This document shows, one piece after another, positions 15,700 through 24,979 of a DNA stretch of 64,000 nucleotides. The position numbers and the translations under genes were made by a program. Positions within the stretch are counted from its first letter, which is position 1. The number at the start of each line of letters is the position of its first letter. Where the stretch lies: contig NZ_JBIWFB010000012.1 in assembly GCF_044762855.1 (NCBI RefSeq), forward strand, positions 1-64,000, in the 5' to 3' direction. Origin of the DNA: Psychrobacillus sp044762855 (lineage in GTDB: Bacteria; Bacillota; Bacilli; Bacillales_A; Planococcaceae). Below the pieces are notes generated by a model. The model was not told where the DNA came from. It saw only the letters and a list, made by a program, of their open reading frames with translations, and searched no databases.

Positions 15700-17968
15700 T
15701 CACCAACAACAAGTGAAATAATTTAATCACTTCTTTTTTCAAATTTAACTCTGCATCTTGGGCACCAATACACGCAGGACATCCATTTGTACATGGGCAT
15801 GTTTCTACTTGTTCCATCACTTTTGGAACGAGTTCATTCCATAAATCATACATTCTTTCTGATAGCCCTATTCCACCTGGATAACTATCATACATATAAA
15901 AAGTTGGCTTTTCTGCATTAATTGATTTCACTTGTGGCACAACATGAATATCTTTTGCATCACAATGGATGAATAATGGGATAAAGGCATGTAATGCATA
16001 GGCAACCCCTGTCATTGCATCGGATAATAGCGTTTCTGTCCAATCGCTCGGTTTATCAAAGCTAAACCAAGTTGAAGATGTATGTAACTCAAGTGGTGGT
16101 AAATGAATTTTCCCGGAGCCTATGTTGTCATGCGTATCAAATTTTATTTTTTTGAAGATCGTGGGCTGGGCGAGCACAATAATGTCACCAAACCTGAGCG
16201 TTCCGATTGATGCATCTCTTTCCTTATCTTCACTCAATACTTTTAACTCTACCGCAATATTTGCGTCTGTGAAATAGTCCACATCTACTTCTTTTACAAA
16301 TGCTTTCTTTTCTTCCCAATCGAGTATTTCCACTTGGAATTGCGTACCTTGGTGTAAGTAAATCGCTTCTTCATGTAGTAAAGTCATGGCACTATATTGA
16401 TCCATCTCCCCAATGACTCTCGTTTTCGTTGGTATTGACTGATCAATGATGATGACGTTTTCTTGTGAAGCTGAGCGCAAGCTAATATTACTCGCCGGAA
16501 AACTTTCAGACATCCAATGCCATTTATCAGCTGTTTTCAATAAAACCCCTTCACTCTCTAAAAAAGCGAGTAATTCTTGAATAGAAAACTCTGCATATGA
16601 ATCCAGTGTCGTAAACGGCAGCTCAAATGCAGCACATTTTAAATGATCCATTAAAATAATCATATTATCTGGATGAATACGAACTTCTTCTGGAGATTGA
16701 CCTAAAAAATATTCGGGATGCTTCACCACATATTGATCGAGTGCGGTAGACTGTGCCACATAAATAATGAGCGCTTCATCTTGTCTTCTACCAGCACGAC
16801 CCGCTTGTTGCCAAGCACTTGCAATATTTCCCGGGTAACCAGTCATAATACATGCTTGCAATTGTCCGATATCGACACCAAGTTCTAGGGCATTGGTGCT
16901 TACTACCGTTCGAATAATGCCATCTCTTAACCCTTTTTCAATCGTTCTTCGCTCAGAAGGTAAGTAACCACCGCGATATCCTCGAATCGTTTGGTCATTA
17001 ATCTTTTTACTTACTAAAGCTTGTAAATAGGTGACAAGCATTTCCACACGCACCCGGCTCTTCGCAAATACAATCGTCTGAATGCCGTTCACATACAATT
17101 CCTGGGCTAAATCTCGCACTTCTAAAATGGCACTTCTTCGTACATTAAATACTGGATGAACGATTGGTGGGTTGTAAAAGACAAAATGTTTTTTTCCAGA
17201 AGGTGCACCATTTTGATCGATCAGTTCATGGGTTGTATTCGTTAGATTCTCCGCTAACTCTTTTGGATTTTTGATCGTTGCAGAAGTGCATATAAATTGC
17301 GGATTGCTTCCGTAAAATGCACAAATACGTTTTAATCTTCTAATGACATGCGCTACATGACTTCCAAATACACCCTTATATGTATGAATTTCATCAATGA
17401 CAATATATTTTAGATTTTCAAAAAGAGATACCCATTTCGTGTGATGTGGAAGTATCCCTGAGTGCAGCATATCTGGATTTGTCAAAACAATATGTCCTGA
17501 CTTGCGTACTTTTTGTCTAATACCCGGTTCTGTATCCCCATCATAGGTAAAACTTAGTATTTCTTCCTCGCTTGCTTTGATTAAATCATTTAAATCACTT
17601 TTTTGATCTTGAGCTAAAGCTTTTGTTGGAAATAAATAAATAGCACGCGAGGTTGGGTCTTCTAATATGGATTGAAGCACCGGTAGATGGTAACATAGCG
17701 ACTTTCCGGAGGCGGTTGGGGTAATGGTCGTATAAGATTTCTTAGCTGTTGCAGCATCAAAGGCTTGTCGTTGATGGACATATAATTGATGCACTCCACG
17801 GCTTTTTAATGCTTTTTGAATAGAAGGATGCATTTTTTCAGGAAAAGGTGCATATATTGCTTCTTTCTCTTCCGTTACGTGAATATGTTCAATTCTAGAA
17901 AAGCGATTTTGATCTATTTTCCAGTCATCTAACAATTCCTGTATGCTCTTATTTGCTCGCATACTCAT
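15683..17968 (-). CDS. mrfA: Mitomycin C repair DEAD/DEAH helicase MrfA (YprA)
   Basis: 761 aa. Motif I TPTASGKSL, motif II VIDEIHTYKG, motif III CTSATI, motif VI QQAGRAGRR, and the C-terminal MZB-like zinc module CPCTNGCPACIG. This is the Hrq1/MrfA class of 3'-5' helicases, lacking the RecQ-like extension. It acts with the MrfB nuclease whose start overlaps its end. Its own start overlaps yppE by 20 bases, so yppE-mrfA-mrfB form one tight operon. Residues for ATP binding and zinc are intact. Confidence 0.93.
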   Translation of the reverse strand: MSMRANKSIQELLDDWKIDQNRFSRIEHIHVTEEKEAIYAPFPEKMHPSIQKALKSRGVHQLYVHQRQAFDAATAKKSYTTITPTASGKSLCYHLPVLQSILEDPTSRAIYLFPTKALAQDQKSDLNDLIKASEEEILSFTYDGDTEPGIRQKVRKSGHIVLTNPDMLHSGILPHHTKWVSLFENLKYIVIDEIHTYKGVFGSHVAHVIRRLKRICAFYGSNPQFICTSATIKNPKELAENLTNTTHELIDQNGAPSGKKHFVFYNPPIVHPVFNVRRSAILEVRDLAQELYVNGIQTIVFAKSRVRVEMLVTYLQALVSKKINDQTIRGYRGGYLPSERRTIEKGLRDGIIRTVVSTNALELGVDIGQLQACIMTGYPGNIASAWQQAGRAGRRQDEALIIYVAQSTALDQYVVKHPEYFLGQSPEEVRIHPDNMIILMDHLKCAAFELPFTTLDSYAEFSIQELLAFLESEGVLLKTADKWHWMSESFPASNISLRSASQENVIIIDQSIPTKTRVIGEMDQYSAMTLLHEEAIYLHQGTQFQVEILDWEEKKAFVKEVDVDYFTDANIAVELKVLSEDKERDASIGTLRFGDIIVLAQPTIFKKIKFDTHDNIGSGKIHLPPLELHTSSTWFSFDKPSDWTETLLSDAMTGVAYALHAFIPLFIHCDAKDIHVVPQVKSINAEKPTFYMYDSYPGGIGLSERMYDLWNELVPKVMEQVETCPCTNGCPACIGAQDAELNLKKEVIKLFHLLLVNDHVI

Positions 17969-18323
17969 CCCCCACTTCTTTGATCGCTTGCATAATCGTT
18001 TCTAATGTATATTTAGATGCATGAATCGATTTTAAAAATCGTTTCTTGCTTGTCCCTTTATAATATGATTGCACGATGAATTGCTTCATGGATTCAATTA
18101 AAGAGTCAATCTGACTTGGATGTACATATTTTGGACGCTTCACTTGAATCCATGTTCGAACGAGTTTTTCCCATTCAAGCAATACTTCATCTATTTTGTA
18201 GGCATGTGGCTTTACTTCACCAAAAAAATCAGGTTCTTTGTCTAGTTCTCTATATAATTGAAAGCGCAAAATGCTTTCATCACATTCTTTTGCTAATTGT
18301 TCACTTAAACGTAATAACGACAT
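17949..18323 (-). CDS. yppE: YppE family protein (DUF1798)
   Basis: 124 aa, all-helical in appearance, no membrane segment. LLRLSEQLAKECDESILRF at the start and KPHAYKIDEVLLEWEKLV in the middle fit B. subtilis YppE in length and character. Function is unknown; the B. subtilis structure is a four-helix bundle. It overlaps mrfA by 20 bases and heads the repair operon, which hints at cotranscription but not at a role in repair. ATG start. Confidence 0.85.
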   Translation of the reverse strand: MSLLRLSEQLAKECDESILRFQLYRELDKEPDFFGEVKPHAYKIDEVLLEWEKLVRTWIQVKRPKYVHPSQIDSLIESMKQFIVQSYYKGTSKKRFLKSIHASKYTLETIMQAIKEVGDEYASK

Positions 18324-18399
18324 TCTAAATCCCCCGCATTCTAGTAATAGTGTAACAAATTACAGCATAGATTACTAGTTGCAAACGAACGTACATTCT

Positions 18400-18555
18400 T
18401 TATAATTGGTTTTCGATTTTTTCTAGTTTGCCAAGCAGGCGAAAGGATGATTTACTAAAGTCTTTTTCAAACTGTTCTTGTTCATCACTAAGTCGATCTT
18501 CCAGTAAAAATTCTAATAACTCCAATTGGTCAATGATACGTTCGATTTTGTTCAT
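18400..18555 (-). CDS. Small hypothetical coiled-coil protein, 51 aa
   Basis: I do not recognise it. MNKIERIIDQLELLEFLLED followed by an acidic helix and LLGKLEKIENQL suggests a short amphipathic coiled coil. The ATG at 18555 has an excellent SD, GGGAGG, eight bases upstream; a longer frame to 18618 would put the SD inside the gene. The codon pattern looks coding. It stands alone between recU (opposite strand) and the yppE operon, a place where B. subtilis keeps other small ypp genes, but I cannot match it to one. Confidence 0.6.
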   Translation of the reverse strand: MNKIERIIDQLELLEFLLEDRLSDEQEQFEKDFSKSSFRLLGKLEKIENQL

Positions 18556-19164
18556 TTTATTACCTCCCTTTTTAGAGTATGTTCCTTGTTTTTTTATAAA
18601 CTCCTTCCCACTCGACAAACGTTCTTTTCAATGGACAAAACTAGTAGAAAGTCGACAACTTAATGCAGAATCGTGGATTTGCTTTGTAGATATAGTGCGT
18701 TTTAAAGGTGACTGCAATCCCTCAAGCTTGCCGCACCGTGCCTGTTGTTGCCCTAAGCCATTTATTGGATATACACAATAAAAAAACTCAAATATAATTT
18801 TGTATTGAGCGAGTTGATACTGAAAAAGTGAGCAATTTCTATGGATTTTGCAGAAGATGGAGATTGAAGCGAGAATTGCGTTAGCAAAATTTACTTTTGA
18901 GACGAGCTTGTGCAGGAATAATGGAAGCAGCAGAGGCAACGCCTGCTAAAAAGCGTTTGTCCTATCGAGGAAATCATAGCCACTATTTTGTACAAGATCC
19001 TATTCCTACAGTACCCCGAAAAACTTATACAGCATGTTGAAACTAAATAGAAACAATTAACGTCTAATTATCTTGTGTTAGGTTACAAACCCTTCATTGT
19101 GCGACTGAGGGTGGAGTCTTAACACCAAAAAGTGATAAACTAATAGCATAGAGAGGTGAATATC
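18556..19164. other. Gene-free gap between the small ORF and recU
   Basis: No convincing gene. It contains a minus-strand terminator-like hairpin (CTCAA 18787-18791 with TTGAG 18805-18809, then seven T residues) with no gene feeding it, three GACAA motifs spaced exactly 20 bases (18614, 18634, 18654), and a small hairpin GCAGaGGC/GCCTGC near 18931. It looks like a degraded region. The recU SD lies at its right end. Confidence 0.5.
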
Positions 19165-19764
19165 TTGGCTATTCGTTATCCGAACGGGAAACTGTACACG
19201 CCCAAAAAGGAGACAGCAACAAAAAAAAGAAAAGATTATTCCTTTAGTAATAGGGGTAAAACATTAGAAGATGAACTAAGCGATGCAAATGAATACTATC
19301 TCGCACATGAAATCGCGGTCATATATAAAAAACCAATACCAATTCAAGTCGTGAAAGTCGATTATCCGAGTAGAAGTAGCGCTGTTATTAAAGAAGCATA
19401 CTACCGGACTCCATCTACAACCGATTTTAATGGCGTGTATGAAGGAAAATATATTGACTTTGAAGCAAAAGAAACGGAAAATAGAACAGCATTTCCTTTA
19501 AAAAATGTCCATCTTCATCAGGTAGAACATATGAGTAAAGTAGTGAAACAACAAGGTATCAGTTTTTTACTCGTGCGCTTTTCTGCAGTGGATCGTTATT
19601 TTTATCTGCCTTTTGACCAATTACAGCGATTTTGGGATAGAATGCTAGCGGGAGGAAGAAAATCTATTGCATTAGCCGAATTTGAAGAACATGCAATAGA
19701 AATTATGCCCAAATATGCACCGAGAATTGATTATTTAAAAATAGTTAATGACTTATATGCATAA
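19165..19764 (+). CDS. recU: Holliday junction resolvase RecU
   Basis: 199 aa. The catalytic region TTDFNGVYEGKYIDFEAKET carries the D, E and K residues of the RecU fold, and NRGKTLEDELSDANEYY, which starts the core, is conserved. I choose the TTG at 19165: GAGGTGA lies just upstream, and B. subtilis RecU begins MIRYPNGK, matching the IRYPNGK two residues in. The alternative GTG at 19156 overlaps that SD. It cleaves Holliday junctions during recombination and chromosome segregation. It is 21 bases upstream of ponA, the conserved pair. Confidence 0.95.
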   Translation: MAIRYPNGKLYTPKKETATKKRKDYSFSNRGKTLEDELSDANEYYLAHEIAVIYKKPIPIQVVKVDYPSRSSAVIKEAYYRTPSTTDFNGVYEGKYIDFEAKETENRTAFPLKNVHLHQVEHMSKVVKQQGISFLLVRFSAVDRYFYLPFDQLQRFWDRMLAGGRKSIALAEFEEHAIEIMPKYAPRIDYLKIVNDLYA

Positions 19765-19785
19765 AGTGAAAGTGAGGAGAAGTTT

Positions 19786-22452
19786 ATGAGTGAGCAAAAA
19801 CAAACTCGTGAACAACGAAGAAAACAATTACAACAACAAAAAAAGAAAAAGACAAATACACCAGTAAAGCTCTGGATTAAACGAATATTAATAGCAATAG
19901 TCGCAATAGGTATCGTAGGGCTCATTGGAGGAGGATCACTTTTCGCCTATTACGCGAGCTCAGCACCTAAATTAGATGAAAGCTCGTTGAAAGATCCAAT
20001 TAGTCCTAAACTTTTAGATGCTAACGGAGACTTATTTGCAACACTTGGCGCAGAAAATAGAGAGTATGTACCTTTCGATGAAATACCACAACAAATGCAT
20101 GATGCAATTATCGCGACTGAAGATTCACGTTTTTACCAACATTTTGGGGTGGATTTTTTACGCTTAGGTAAAGCCGTACTTGCCAACATCACCCATGGTT
20201 TTGGTGAACAAGGAGCTAGTACTATTACCCAACAAGTGATCAAAAACTCTTTCTTAACAAATGAAAAAACATTAAAGCGTAAAGCACAAGAAGCCTATTT
20301 ATCCATTCAATTAGAACGAAAATATGATAAAGAAGAAATCTTTGAAATGTATTTTAATAAAGTACTGATGTCCGGCAGAATTTACGGATACGGAACGGCG
20401 GCTAAGTATTTTTACGGCAAAGAATTGAAAGACCTGACATTAGATCAGTATGCTGTTCTAGCGGGTATTTCTCAACGACCAAATGCCTATAACCCGTTTA
20501 AAAATCCTGACCTTGCTGAAAAACGTAGAAATACAGTTTTACATTTAATGAATCTGCATGGCAAAATCTCAGATGAAGAAATGAAAGCCGCACAGGCAAT
20601 ACCAATAGAGGATTCTTTACTTCCTGAGGAAGAGCGTGTAGCAAAACAAAATACAAAATATGATGCATTTATTGACGTCGTTTTGGATGAGTTAGAAAAA
20701 CATGGAGATGGGGATACCATTTCAGAAGGAATCACGATTCATACAACGCTTCAACCAAAAGCACAACAACAAGTGGAAGATACGTTAAATTCAGATATAT
20801 TCCCTACAGAAGATATTCAATCAGCTGTGGCGGTTATTGATACGAAAACAGGAGCGATTGCTGCAGTAGGCGGTGGCCGTAATTACGGGGTAGAACGTGG
20901 TTATAACTTCGCGTATGATATGAAAGTTCGATCTCCAGGTTCAACTATTAAGCCGTTGATTGATTATGGTCCAGCGGTTGAATTTTTAAATTGGTCTTCC
21001 GGTCAAACGATTGTAGATGAACCAATGAAGTATACAGGTACGGAACAAAATATACGTAACTTTGATGGGAAATATAAAGGTGCGATGACTATGCGAGAAG
21101 CCCTTTATAACTCACGAAATATTCCTGCCGTAAAAACTTTAAAAGAAGTTGGCACGAAAAACGCAAAAGAGTTTATAAATCGCTTTGGAATCGATATAGG
21201 AGAAGTGCATGAAAGTACTGCAATCGGTGGCATTGATAAACCGATGTCCCCTGTTCAAATGGCTGGTGCATACGCAGCATTTGGTAATAACGGTGTTCAT
21301 ACAGAACCATATGCGATTGATAAAATTGTCTACCGCGATGGGAAAACTGAAAAGAGCTATCGACCGGAGTCGAAGGCAGTGATGAAAGACTCTACAGCTT
21401 ATATCGTAACGGATGTATTACGAGATGTATTAACAAAAGGAACAGCTAAAAGAGCAGCTATCAGTGGTTTAGATATTGCTGGTAAATCGGGAACCTCGAA
21501 CTATGATGCTAACCAAATGAAAGAATGGAATTTACCAAGTAGCGCATTCCCAGATGTTTGGTTCGCTGGATACACAACCAACTACTCGATCGCCGTTTGG
21601 TCTGGTTACCCAGAGATGAAAACACCGATGACAACAAATGAAGAACGTTATTTACCACAAACTATTTTCAAAAAAGTAATGGCTAATATTTCAGAGGATA
21701 TGGCAACAGAGAGATTCAGTAAGCCAAATTCCGTAGTGGAAGCGACAATCGAAAAAGGGTCGAACCCGCTCCAATTAGCGAGTGAATACACGCCAGATGA
21801 ACTGAAAAGTACCGAGTTATTTGTAAAAGGAACAGAACCAACAACAGTGTCTGAGCAATATGAACAAATAGAATTAAATGCACCAACCAATTTATCAGTC
21901 GATTTTGACGAACCTACACTTAGCGCAACATTAATGTGGGACTACGAACGACCGGAGAATCTAGAAGAAAATGTACAATTTGAAGTATCCGTAGCAATTG
22001 ATAACGGACCTTCGGAAATCCTCCAAACAACTGATCAAACAGGACTGATTGTACAAAGTCTCATACCGGGAAGTACGTATGTATTCTCTGTAACAGCAGT
22101 TTCTGGTGAAGTTAGAAGTGAATCAGCTTCCGTTTCGCTTACATTAGAAGGGTTCGTGGAAGAAGATTTAGAAGAAACTCCTCCTACTGATGAAACGGAC
22201 GGAAATGAAAACTCCGAAGATCAGAATAACAATGGCAATAACAATGGAAATGGAAACTCGAACGGCAATTGGAATGGTAATGGAAACAATAACGGAAATG
22301 GCAATAATAATGGAGGAAATAGCGACGGAGGTAATAACAACGGAAATGGCAACAACAATGGCAATTCCGATGAAGAAGCAAACCCCGGCGACTATACAAA
22401 TCCAGGTGGAACTAGTGGCGAGGAAGAAAATTCCGACTCCACTAATCCATAA
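19786..22452 (+). CDS. ponA: Bifunctional class A penicillin-binding protein PBP1
   Basis: 888 aa. Basic cytoplasmic tail (1-27), one membrane anchor (about 33-56), GT51 glycosyltransferase (about 80-250, IATEDSRFYQHFGVD and GASTITQQ), transpeptidase (about 340-620, SxxK in SPGSTIKP, SRN in NSRN, KSGT), a fibronectin type III-like domain (about 700-790), and a final 90-residue Asn/Gly/acidic tail rich in NNGNGN. It polymerises and cross-links peptidoglycan at the membrane. GpsB, its localisation partner, is encoded at 14033. The tail is low complexity and probably disordered. Strong terminator after it. Confidence 0.96.
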   Translation: MSEQKQTREQRRKQLQQQKKKKTNTPVKLWIKRILIAIVAIGIVGLIGGGSLFAYYASSAPKLDESSLKDPISPKLLDANGDLFATLGAENREYVPFDEIPQQMHDAIIATEDSRFYQHFGVDFLRLGKAVLANITHGFGEQGASTITQQVIKNSFLTNEKTLKRKAQEAYLSIQLERKYDKEEIFEMYFNKVLMSGRIYGYGTAAKYFYGKELKDLTLDQYAVLAGISQRPNAYNPFKNPDLAEKRRNTVLHLMNLHGKISDEEMKAAQAIPIEDSLLPEEERVAKQNTKYDAFIDVVLDELEKHGDGDTISEGITIHTTLQPKAQQQVEDTLNSDIFPTEDIQSAVAVIDTKTGAIAAVGGGRNYGVERGYNFAYDMKVRSPGSTIKPLIDYGPAVEFLNWSSGQTIVDEPMKYTGTEQNIRNFDGKYKGAMTMREALYNSRNIPAVKTLKEVGTKNAKEFINRFGIDIGEVHESTAIGGIDKPMSPVQMAGAYAAFGNNGVHTEPYAIDKIVYRDGKTEKSYRPESKAVMKDSTAYIVTDVLRDVLTKGTAKRAAISGLDIAGKSGTSNYDANQMKEWNLPSSAFPDVWFAGYTTNYSIAVWSGYPEMKTPMTTNEERYLPQTIFKKVMANISEDMATERFSKPNSVVEATIEKGSNPLQLASEYTPDELKSTELFVKGTEPTTVSEQYEQIELNAPTNLSVDFDEPTLSATLMWDYERPENLEENVQFEVSVAIDNGPSEILQTTDQTGLIVQSLIPGSTYVFSVTAVSGEVRSESASVSLTLEGFVEEDLEETPPTDETDGNENSEDQNNNGNNNGNGNSNGNWNGNGNNNGNGNNNGGNSDGGNNNGNGNNNGNSDEEANPGDYTNPGGTSGEEENSDSTNP

Positions 22453-22460
22453 GATTAAAA

Positions 22461-22494
22461 AAGAGCAATCCTATATTGGGTTGCTCTTTTTTTG
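22461..22494 (+). terminator. Terminator of recU-ponA
   Basis: AAGAGCAA (22461-22468) pairs with TTGCTCTT (22481-22488), followed by a T-run to 22494, nine bases past the ponA stop. Confidence 0.92.
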
Positions 22495-22533
22495 AGTCAG
22501 AATAGCGAACTTGTAAGCGTGAAGGTATAGGAG

Positions 22534-22731
22534 TTTGTTGCTCTCATAGATGATTTAGTTGCTCTTCCTTGGCGATTGGTTGCTCTCAAGCTCTGATTAG
22601 TTGCTTTCACTATAGAGTTGGTTGCTCTTTGCCATATATTCACTATTTTCACTTCATTTTATTCAGTTAACTCTCCCTCCTGTTTTGAAATGGTTGCTTT
22701 ACTTGAGAAATTGATTGCCCTCCTATTATTT
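22534..22731 (+). repeat. TTGCTCTC-type 21-bp array outside a full element
   Basis: Five contiguous units start at 22534, 22555, 22576, 22597 and 22618. Two more start at 22690 and 22711 (ATGGTTGCTTTA, TTGATTGCCCTC). The core is the same TTAGTTGCTCTC as in the two full elements, but no GACAAT array or terminal repeats accompany it. It lies directly after the ponA terminator. The last units end TTGATTGCCCT, as in copy 1. Confidence 0.8.
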
Positions 22732-23224
22732 CTTACAATACAAAAAAAGAGAATGAGTGCGGTGCTTTTAGCTCGCAAAAATAACCCAGTTCGGGAAAAA
22801 ACTGAGTTACTATTGATATACTTTTGGTTTCCTTCCTAAACTAAAACACCAAGTTAGTTCAATTAGAGATTTTAGTTTTGGTAGCAAGTCTCCTATTCGT
22901 CTTTCATTAACAAACTTTTACAAGCCAAACCATTGTCCTCCACAATTGGTTTTATTTATCCATTATGAATAATCGATACTTTAGGTTATTTTTATGTAAT
23001 CATTGAAGAAAATGATAAATAACCTCTAGTGGCAATTTTCCAAATTGTTGTGAAACAACTTTCCCTGTAGATGGATTTAACTTTTAAGGAAGACACCGTC
23101 AGCTGATACCTCTATAATTCGGACGCTATTCTTTCAACTCGAATTTACTTACAAACAGAAAGAGATTCGTCTTCGGCAAGAGATAAATCGGCGGACGGAT
23201 TTTTTTATTAAGCTAAAAGACAAA
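22732..23224. other. Gap between the array and the DUF2935 gene
   Basis: No intact gene. A 27-codon open stretch on the minus strand (about 23000-23083) reads KLNPSTGKVVSQQFGKLPLE and then VIYHFLQ-stop; it looks like the last residues of a lost protein, with a stop just upstream. A plus-strand terminator-like structure sits at about 23164-23207, ending in seven T residues, without a plus-strand gene before it. Confidence 0.4.
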
Positions 23225-24019
23225 TTAAGCCTTTTGTTCTACAAGATACGCATCAAATGCATCAATAATATGAAGGAAGTGATCCGCCTCACGGAAAACG
23301 TGATCAGCAAGAAGAGGCGGTATATTGCTCTTAATTTTACATTCTTCAATTAAGTCTCTTGCTGTTTTCTTGAAATCGCGCAACGACACGACAGAAACAC
23401 GATTTTGGTCAAGAAACTGTTCTAATAGCGGTTGAGTTTCTGATTGTGGCCTCATATGATCTAAATCTTGCGCTTGAAAAAGAAGTTGATCGAAATCATT
23501 ACTGAACTCCCGCGCTTGATCAACAAGTTTTCGTTCTGAAGGGTCTAACAAATGGCCAATAAATTTTGAGTGGTCTGCCATTATTTTCAAGAAAAACACG
23601 TTCTCTTTAATAATTGCTTCTGGTAATGGTATTATTTTACCTTCATTTAGTTCCTTTAACCGTTTCGCAAAATAATATGCTTCACGACTCGTATGATCAA
23701 CTAATAATGGAATGTTATTCTGAACAATTTTACAACTCAAAATCAACCCCAGTACTTTCCGTTTATAGGCATAAATAGAAGCAGCCGCTTGATACACTTG
23801 TATGTTAAAATGTTGAATGACTCCAGGATCTGTATGTTCATTGTAAAGGCTTGCTTGTTCTTGAATCTGTTCAAATATTGGAATAAAACTCCTTGCTTCT
23901 TGAACAAGTTCCGTTTGATCAGCAGTAAACCCGATACTTAAAAAGAAAGCATGTTCTTTCATTATCCGTGACCAAAATCGAATTTCCTCTAACGATTGCG
24001 TTACAAATGTCGGAATCAG
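23225..24019 (-). CDS. DUF2935 ferritin-like protein with a probable CTG start
   Basis: 264 aa if started at CTG 24019. Two similar four-helix halves are visible (HAFFLSIGF...LVDHTSREAYYF and ENVFFLKIMADHSKFIGHL...LLADHVFREADHF), each with His and Glu residues typical of DUF2935 metal-binding bundles. The first ATG (23962) falls inside the first conserved helix LEEIRFWSRIMKEHAFFL and has no SD. The frame stays open upstream to a stop at 24058 without ATG, GTG or TTG, but GGGAG (24027-24031) sits seven bases before CTG. Function unknown. It stands alone, with a metal-efflux relic upstream. Confidence 0.7.
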   Translation of the reverse strand: MIPTFVTQSLEEIRFWSRIMKEHAFFLSIGFTADQTELVQEARSFIPIFEQIQEQASLYNEHTDPGVIQHFNIQVYQAAASIYAYKRKVLGLILSCKIVQNNIPLLVDHTSREAYYFAKRLKELNEGKIIPLPEAIIKENVFFLKIMADHSKFIGHLLDPSERKLVDQAREFSNDFDQLLFQAQDLDHMRPQSETQPLLEQFLDQNRVSVVSLRDFKKTARDLIEECKIKSNIPPLLADHVFREADHFLHIIDAFDAYLVEQKA

Positions 24020-24139
24020 ATATTCACTCCCTACGTAATAGTTAACATCCCCATTTTATTCATAGATGAGCATTTAAATGACTGCCTTGCACACAACCGA
24101 TCAATTAAAAACTGCTCGCATAAACTAGTCATATTCTAT

Positions 24140-24300
24140 TTAGTTAGGTTCTACATGCACATGTACTTCAAAGACACCATATTCCTTTACTAATACTTCT
24201 TCAACAGCAACTGAGATGTCGTGGTAGAACTAATATCTAAAGAGTATTTAACAAGAATAATCACGTCTACAACAGGGTTATTGCCGTATTTCCTATTGCT
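24140..24300 (-). pseudogene. Relic of a CDF cation-efflux protein C-terminus
   Basis: On the minus strand, SNRKYGNNPVVDVIILVKYS leads to LDISST in one frame, and HDISVAVEEVLVKEYGVFEV then HVHVEPN-stop continues in another. Together they match the cytoplasmic C-terminal domain of cation diffusion facilitators (the VDV strand, HDI helix and final HVHVEP). The frame shift lies near 24222-24226, and nothing of the membrane part remains upstream. It therefore cannot encode a transporter. The rest of the 24020-24688 gap shows only the terminator at 24597. Confidence 0.65.
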
Positions 24301-24596
24301 CCAAATGGGAAGATGTATATCCAGAAGAATTTACTGCTGAGACAATGAGTTTTGATTAAATTGGCGTATTCACTGAAATAAAATAAACAACTTAAATATC
24401 ACCTATCTGCATTTATGTATAGGCGATATTTTCTTATCTTAGAGTGATCTAAATGAGTTAAAAATAATTCGAATGTAAATTATAGGTAATAATGAAATCG
24501 TACAGCAGTCATTTGAACCTTCCTAATTTCGCTACAATTTACTATACAGTTTTCAAATAAATCTGGCAGTTATTCCTTCTATACTAGCAAAAAAAA

Positions 24597-24620
24597 ATGA
24601 CCACAAAAACTGTGGTCATT
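24597..24620 (-). terminator. Terminator of the nth-ypoC operon
   Basis: ATGACCACA pairs with TGTGGTCAT, followed on the minus strand by a long T-run, about 70 bases past the ypoC stop. Confidence 0.88.
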
Positions 24621-24688
24621 ATTACTTAAACTTTTAATGTTTGCGATAGGAAACGGAACTCGTTACACACTGCTCATTCTCTTTCCTG

Positions 24689-24979
24689 TCATTTCAAGTT
24701 TTGTGCTCGTAGTCGAGCGAGTTTCTTTTTTGTTTCTTTGAAAAGCTCGTCCAATTGCTTGAAGGCCGTATAATTATGTTTATTGTTTTGAATAAAGGTA
24801 AATCGCTCCGAGAAATTTAGTGGGGCTGCTTCCCCTGCTTTTTCTACAATCGCTTTTAGCAGACCGATTCCTTCGTCCATTAGCTCCACTCTAGTAATAT
24901 CTTTTTCTTTAAAAAGCAATGCTAACTGGACTTGCAAATGATCCCATTTTTCGAATTCGCTTATTTTATGCTCCGGCAA
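24689..24979 (-). CDS. ypoC: YpoC family protein
   Basis: 96 aa, helical, no membrane segment. The C-terminus FKQLDELFKETKKKLARLRA and the placement after nth match the YpoC family, though this copy is shorter than the B. subtilis protein as I remember it. Function unknown. The ATG lies inside the 3' end of nth (14-base overlap), so expression is coupled to it. Last gene of the dnaD-nth-ypoC run, with a terminator beyond. Confidence 0.7.
   Translation of the reverse strand: MPEHKISEFEKWDHLQVQLALLFKEKDITRVELMDEGIGLLKAIVEKAGEAAPLNFSERFTFIQNNKHNYTAFKQLDELFKETKKKLARLRAQNLK

Noticed and set aside
18628..18939. 103-codon minus-strand frame near recU
   Set aside because: No SD, odd composition, and a terminator-like hairpin inside.
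22190..22495. 101-codon plus-strand frame rich in TMAIT
   Set aside because: Shadow of the Asn/Gly-rich ponA tail in another frame.
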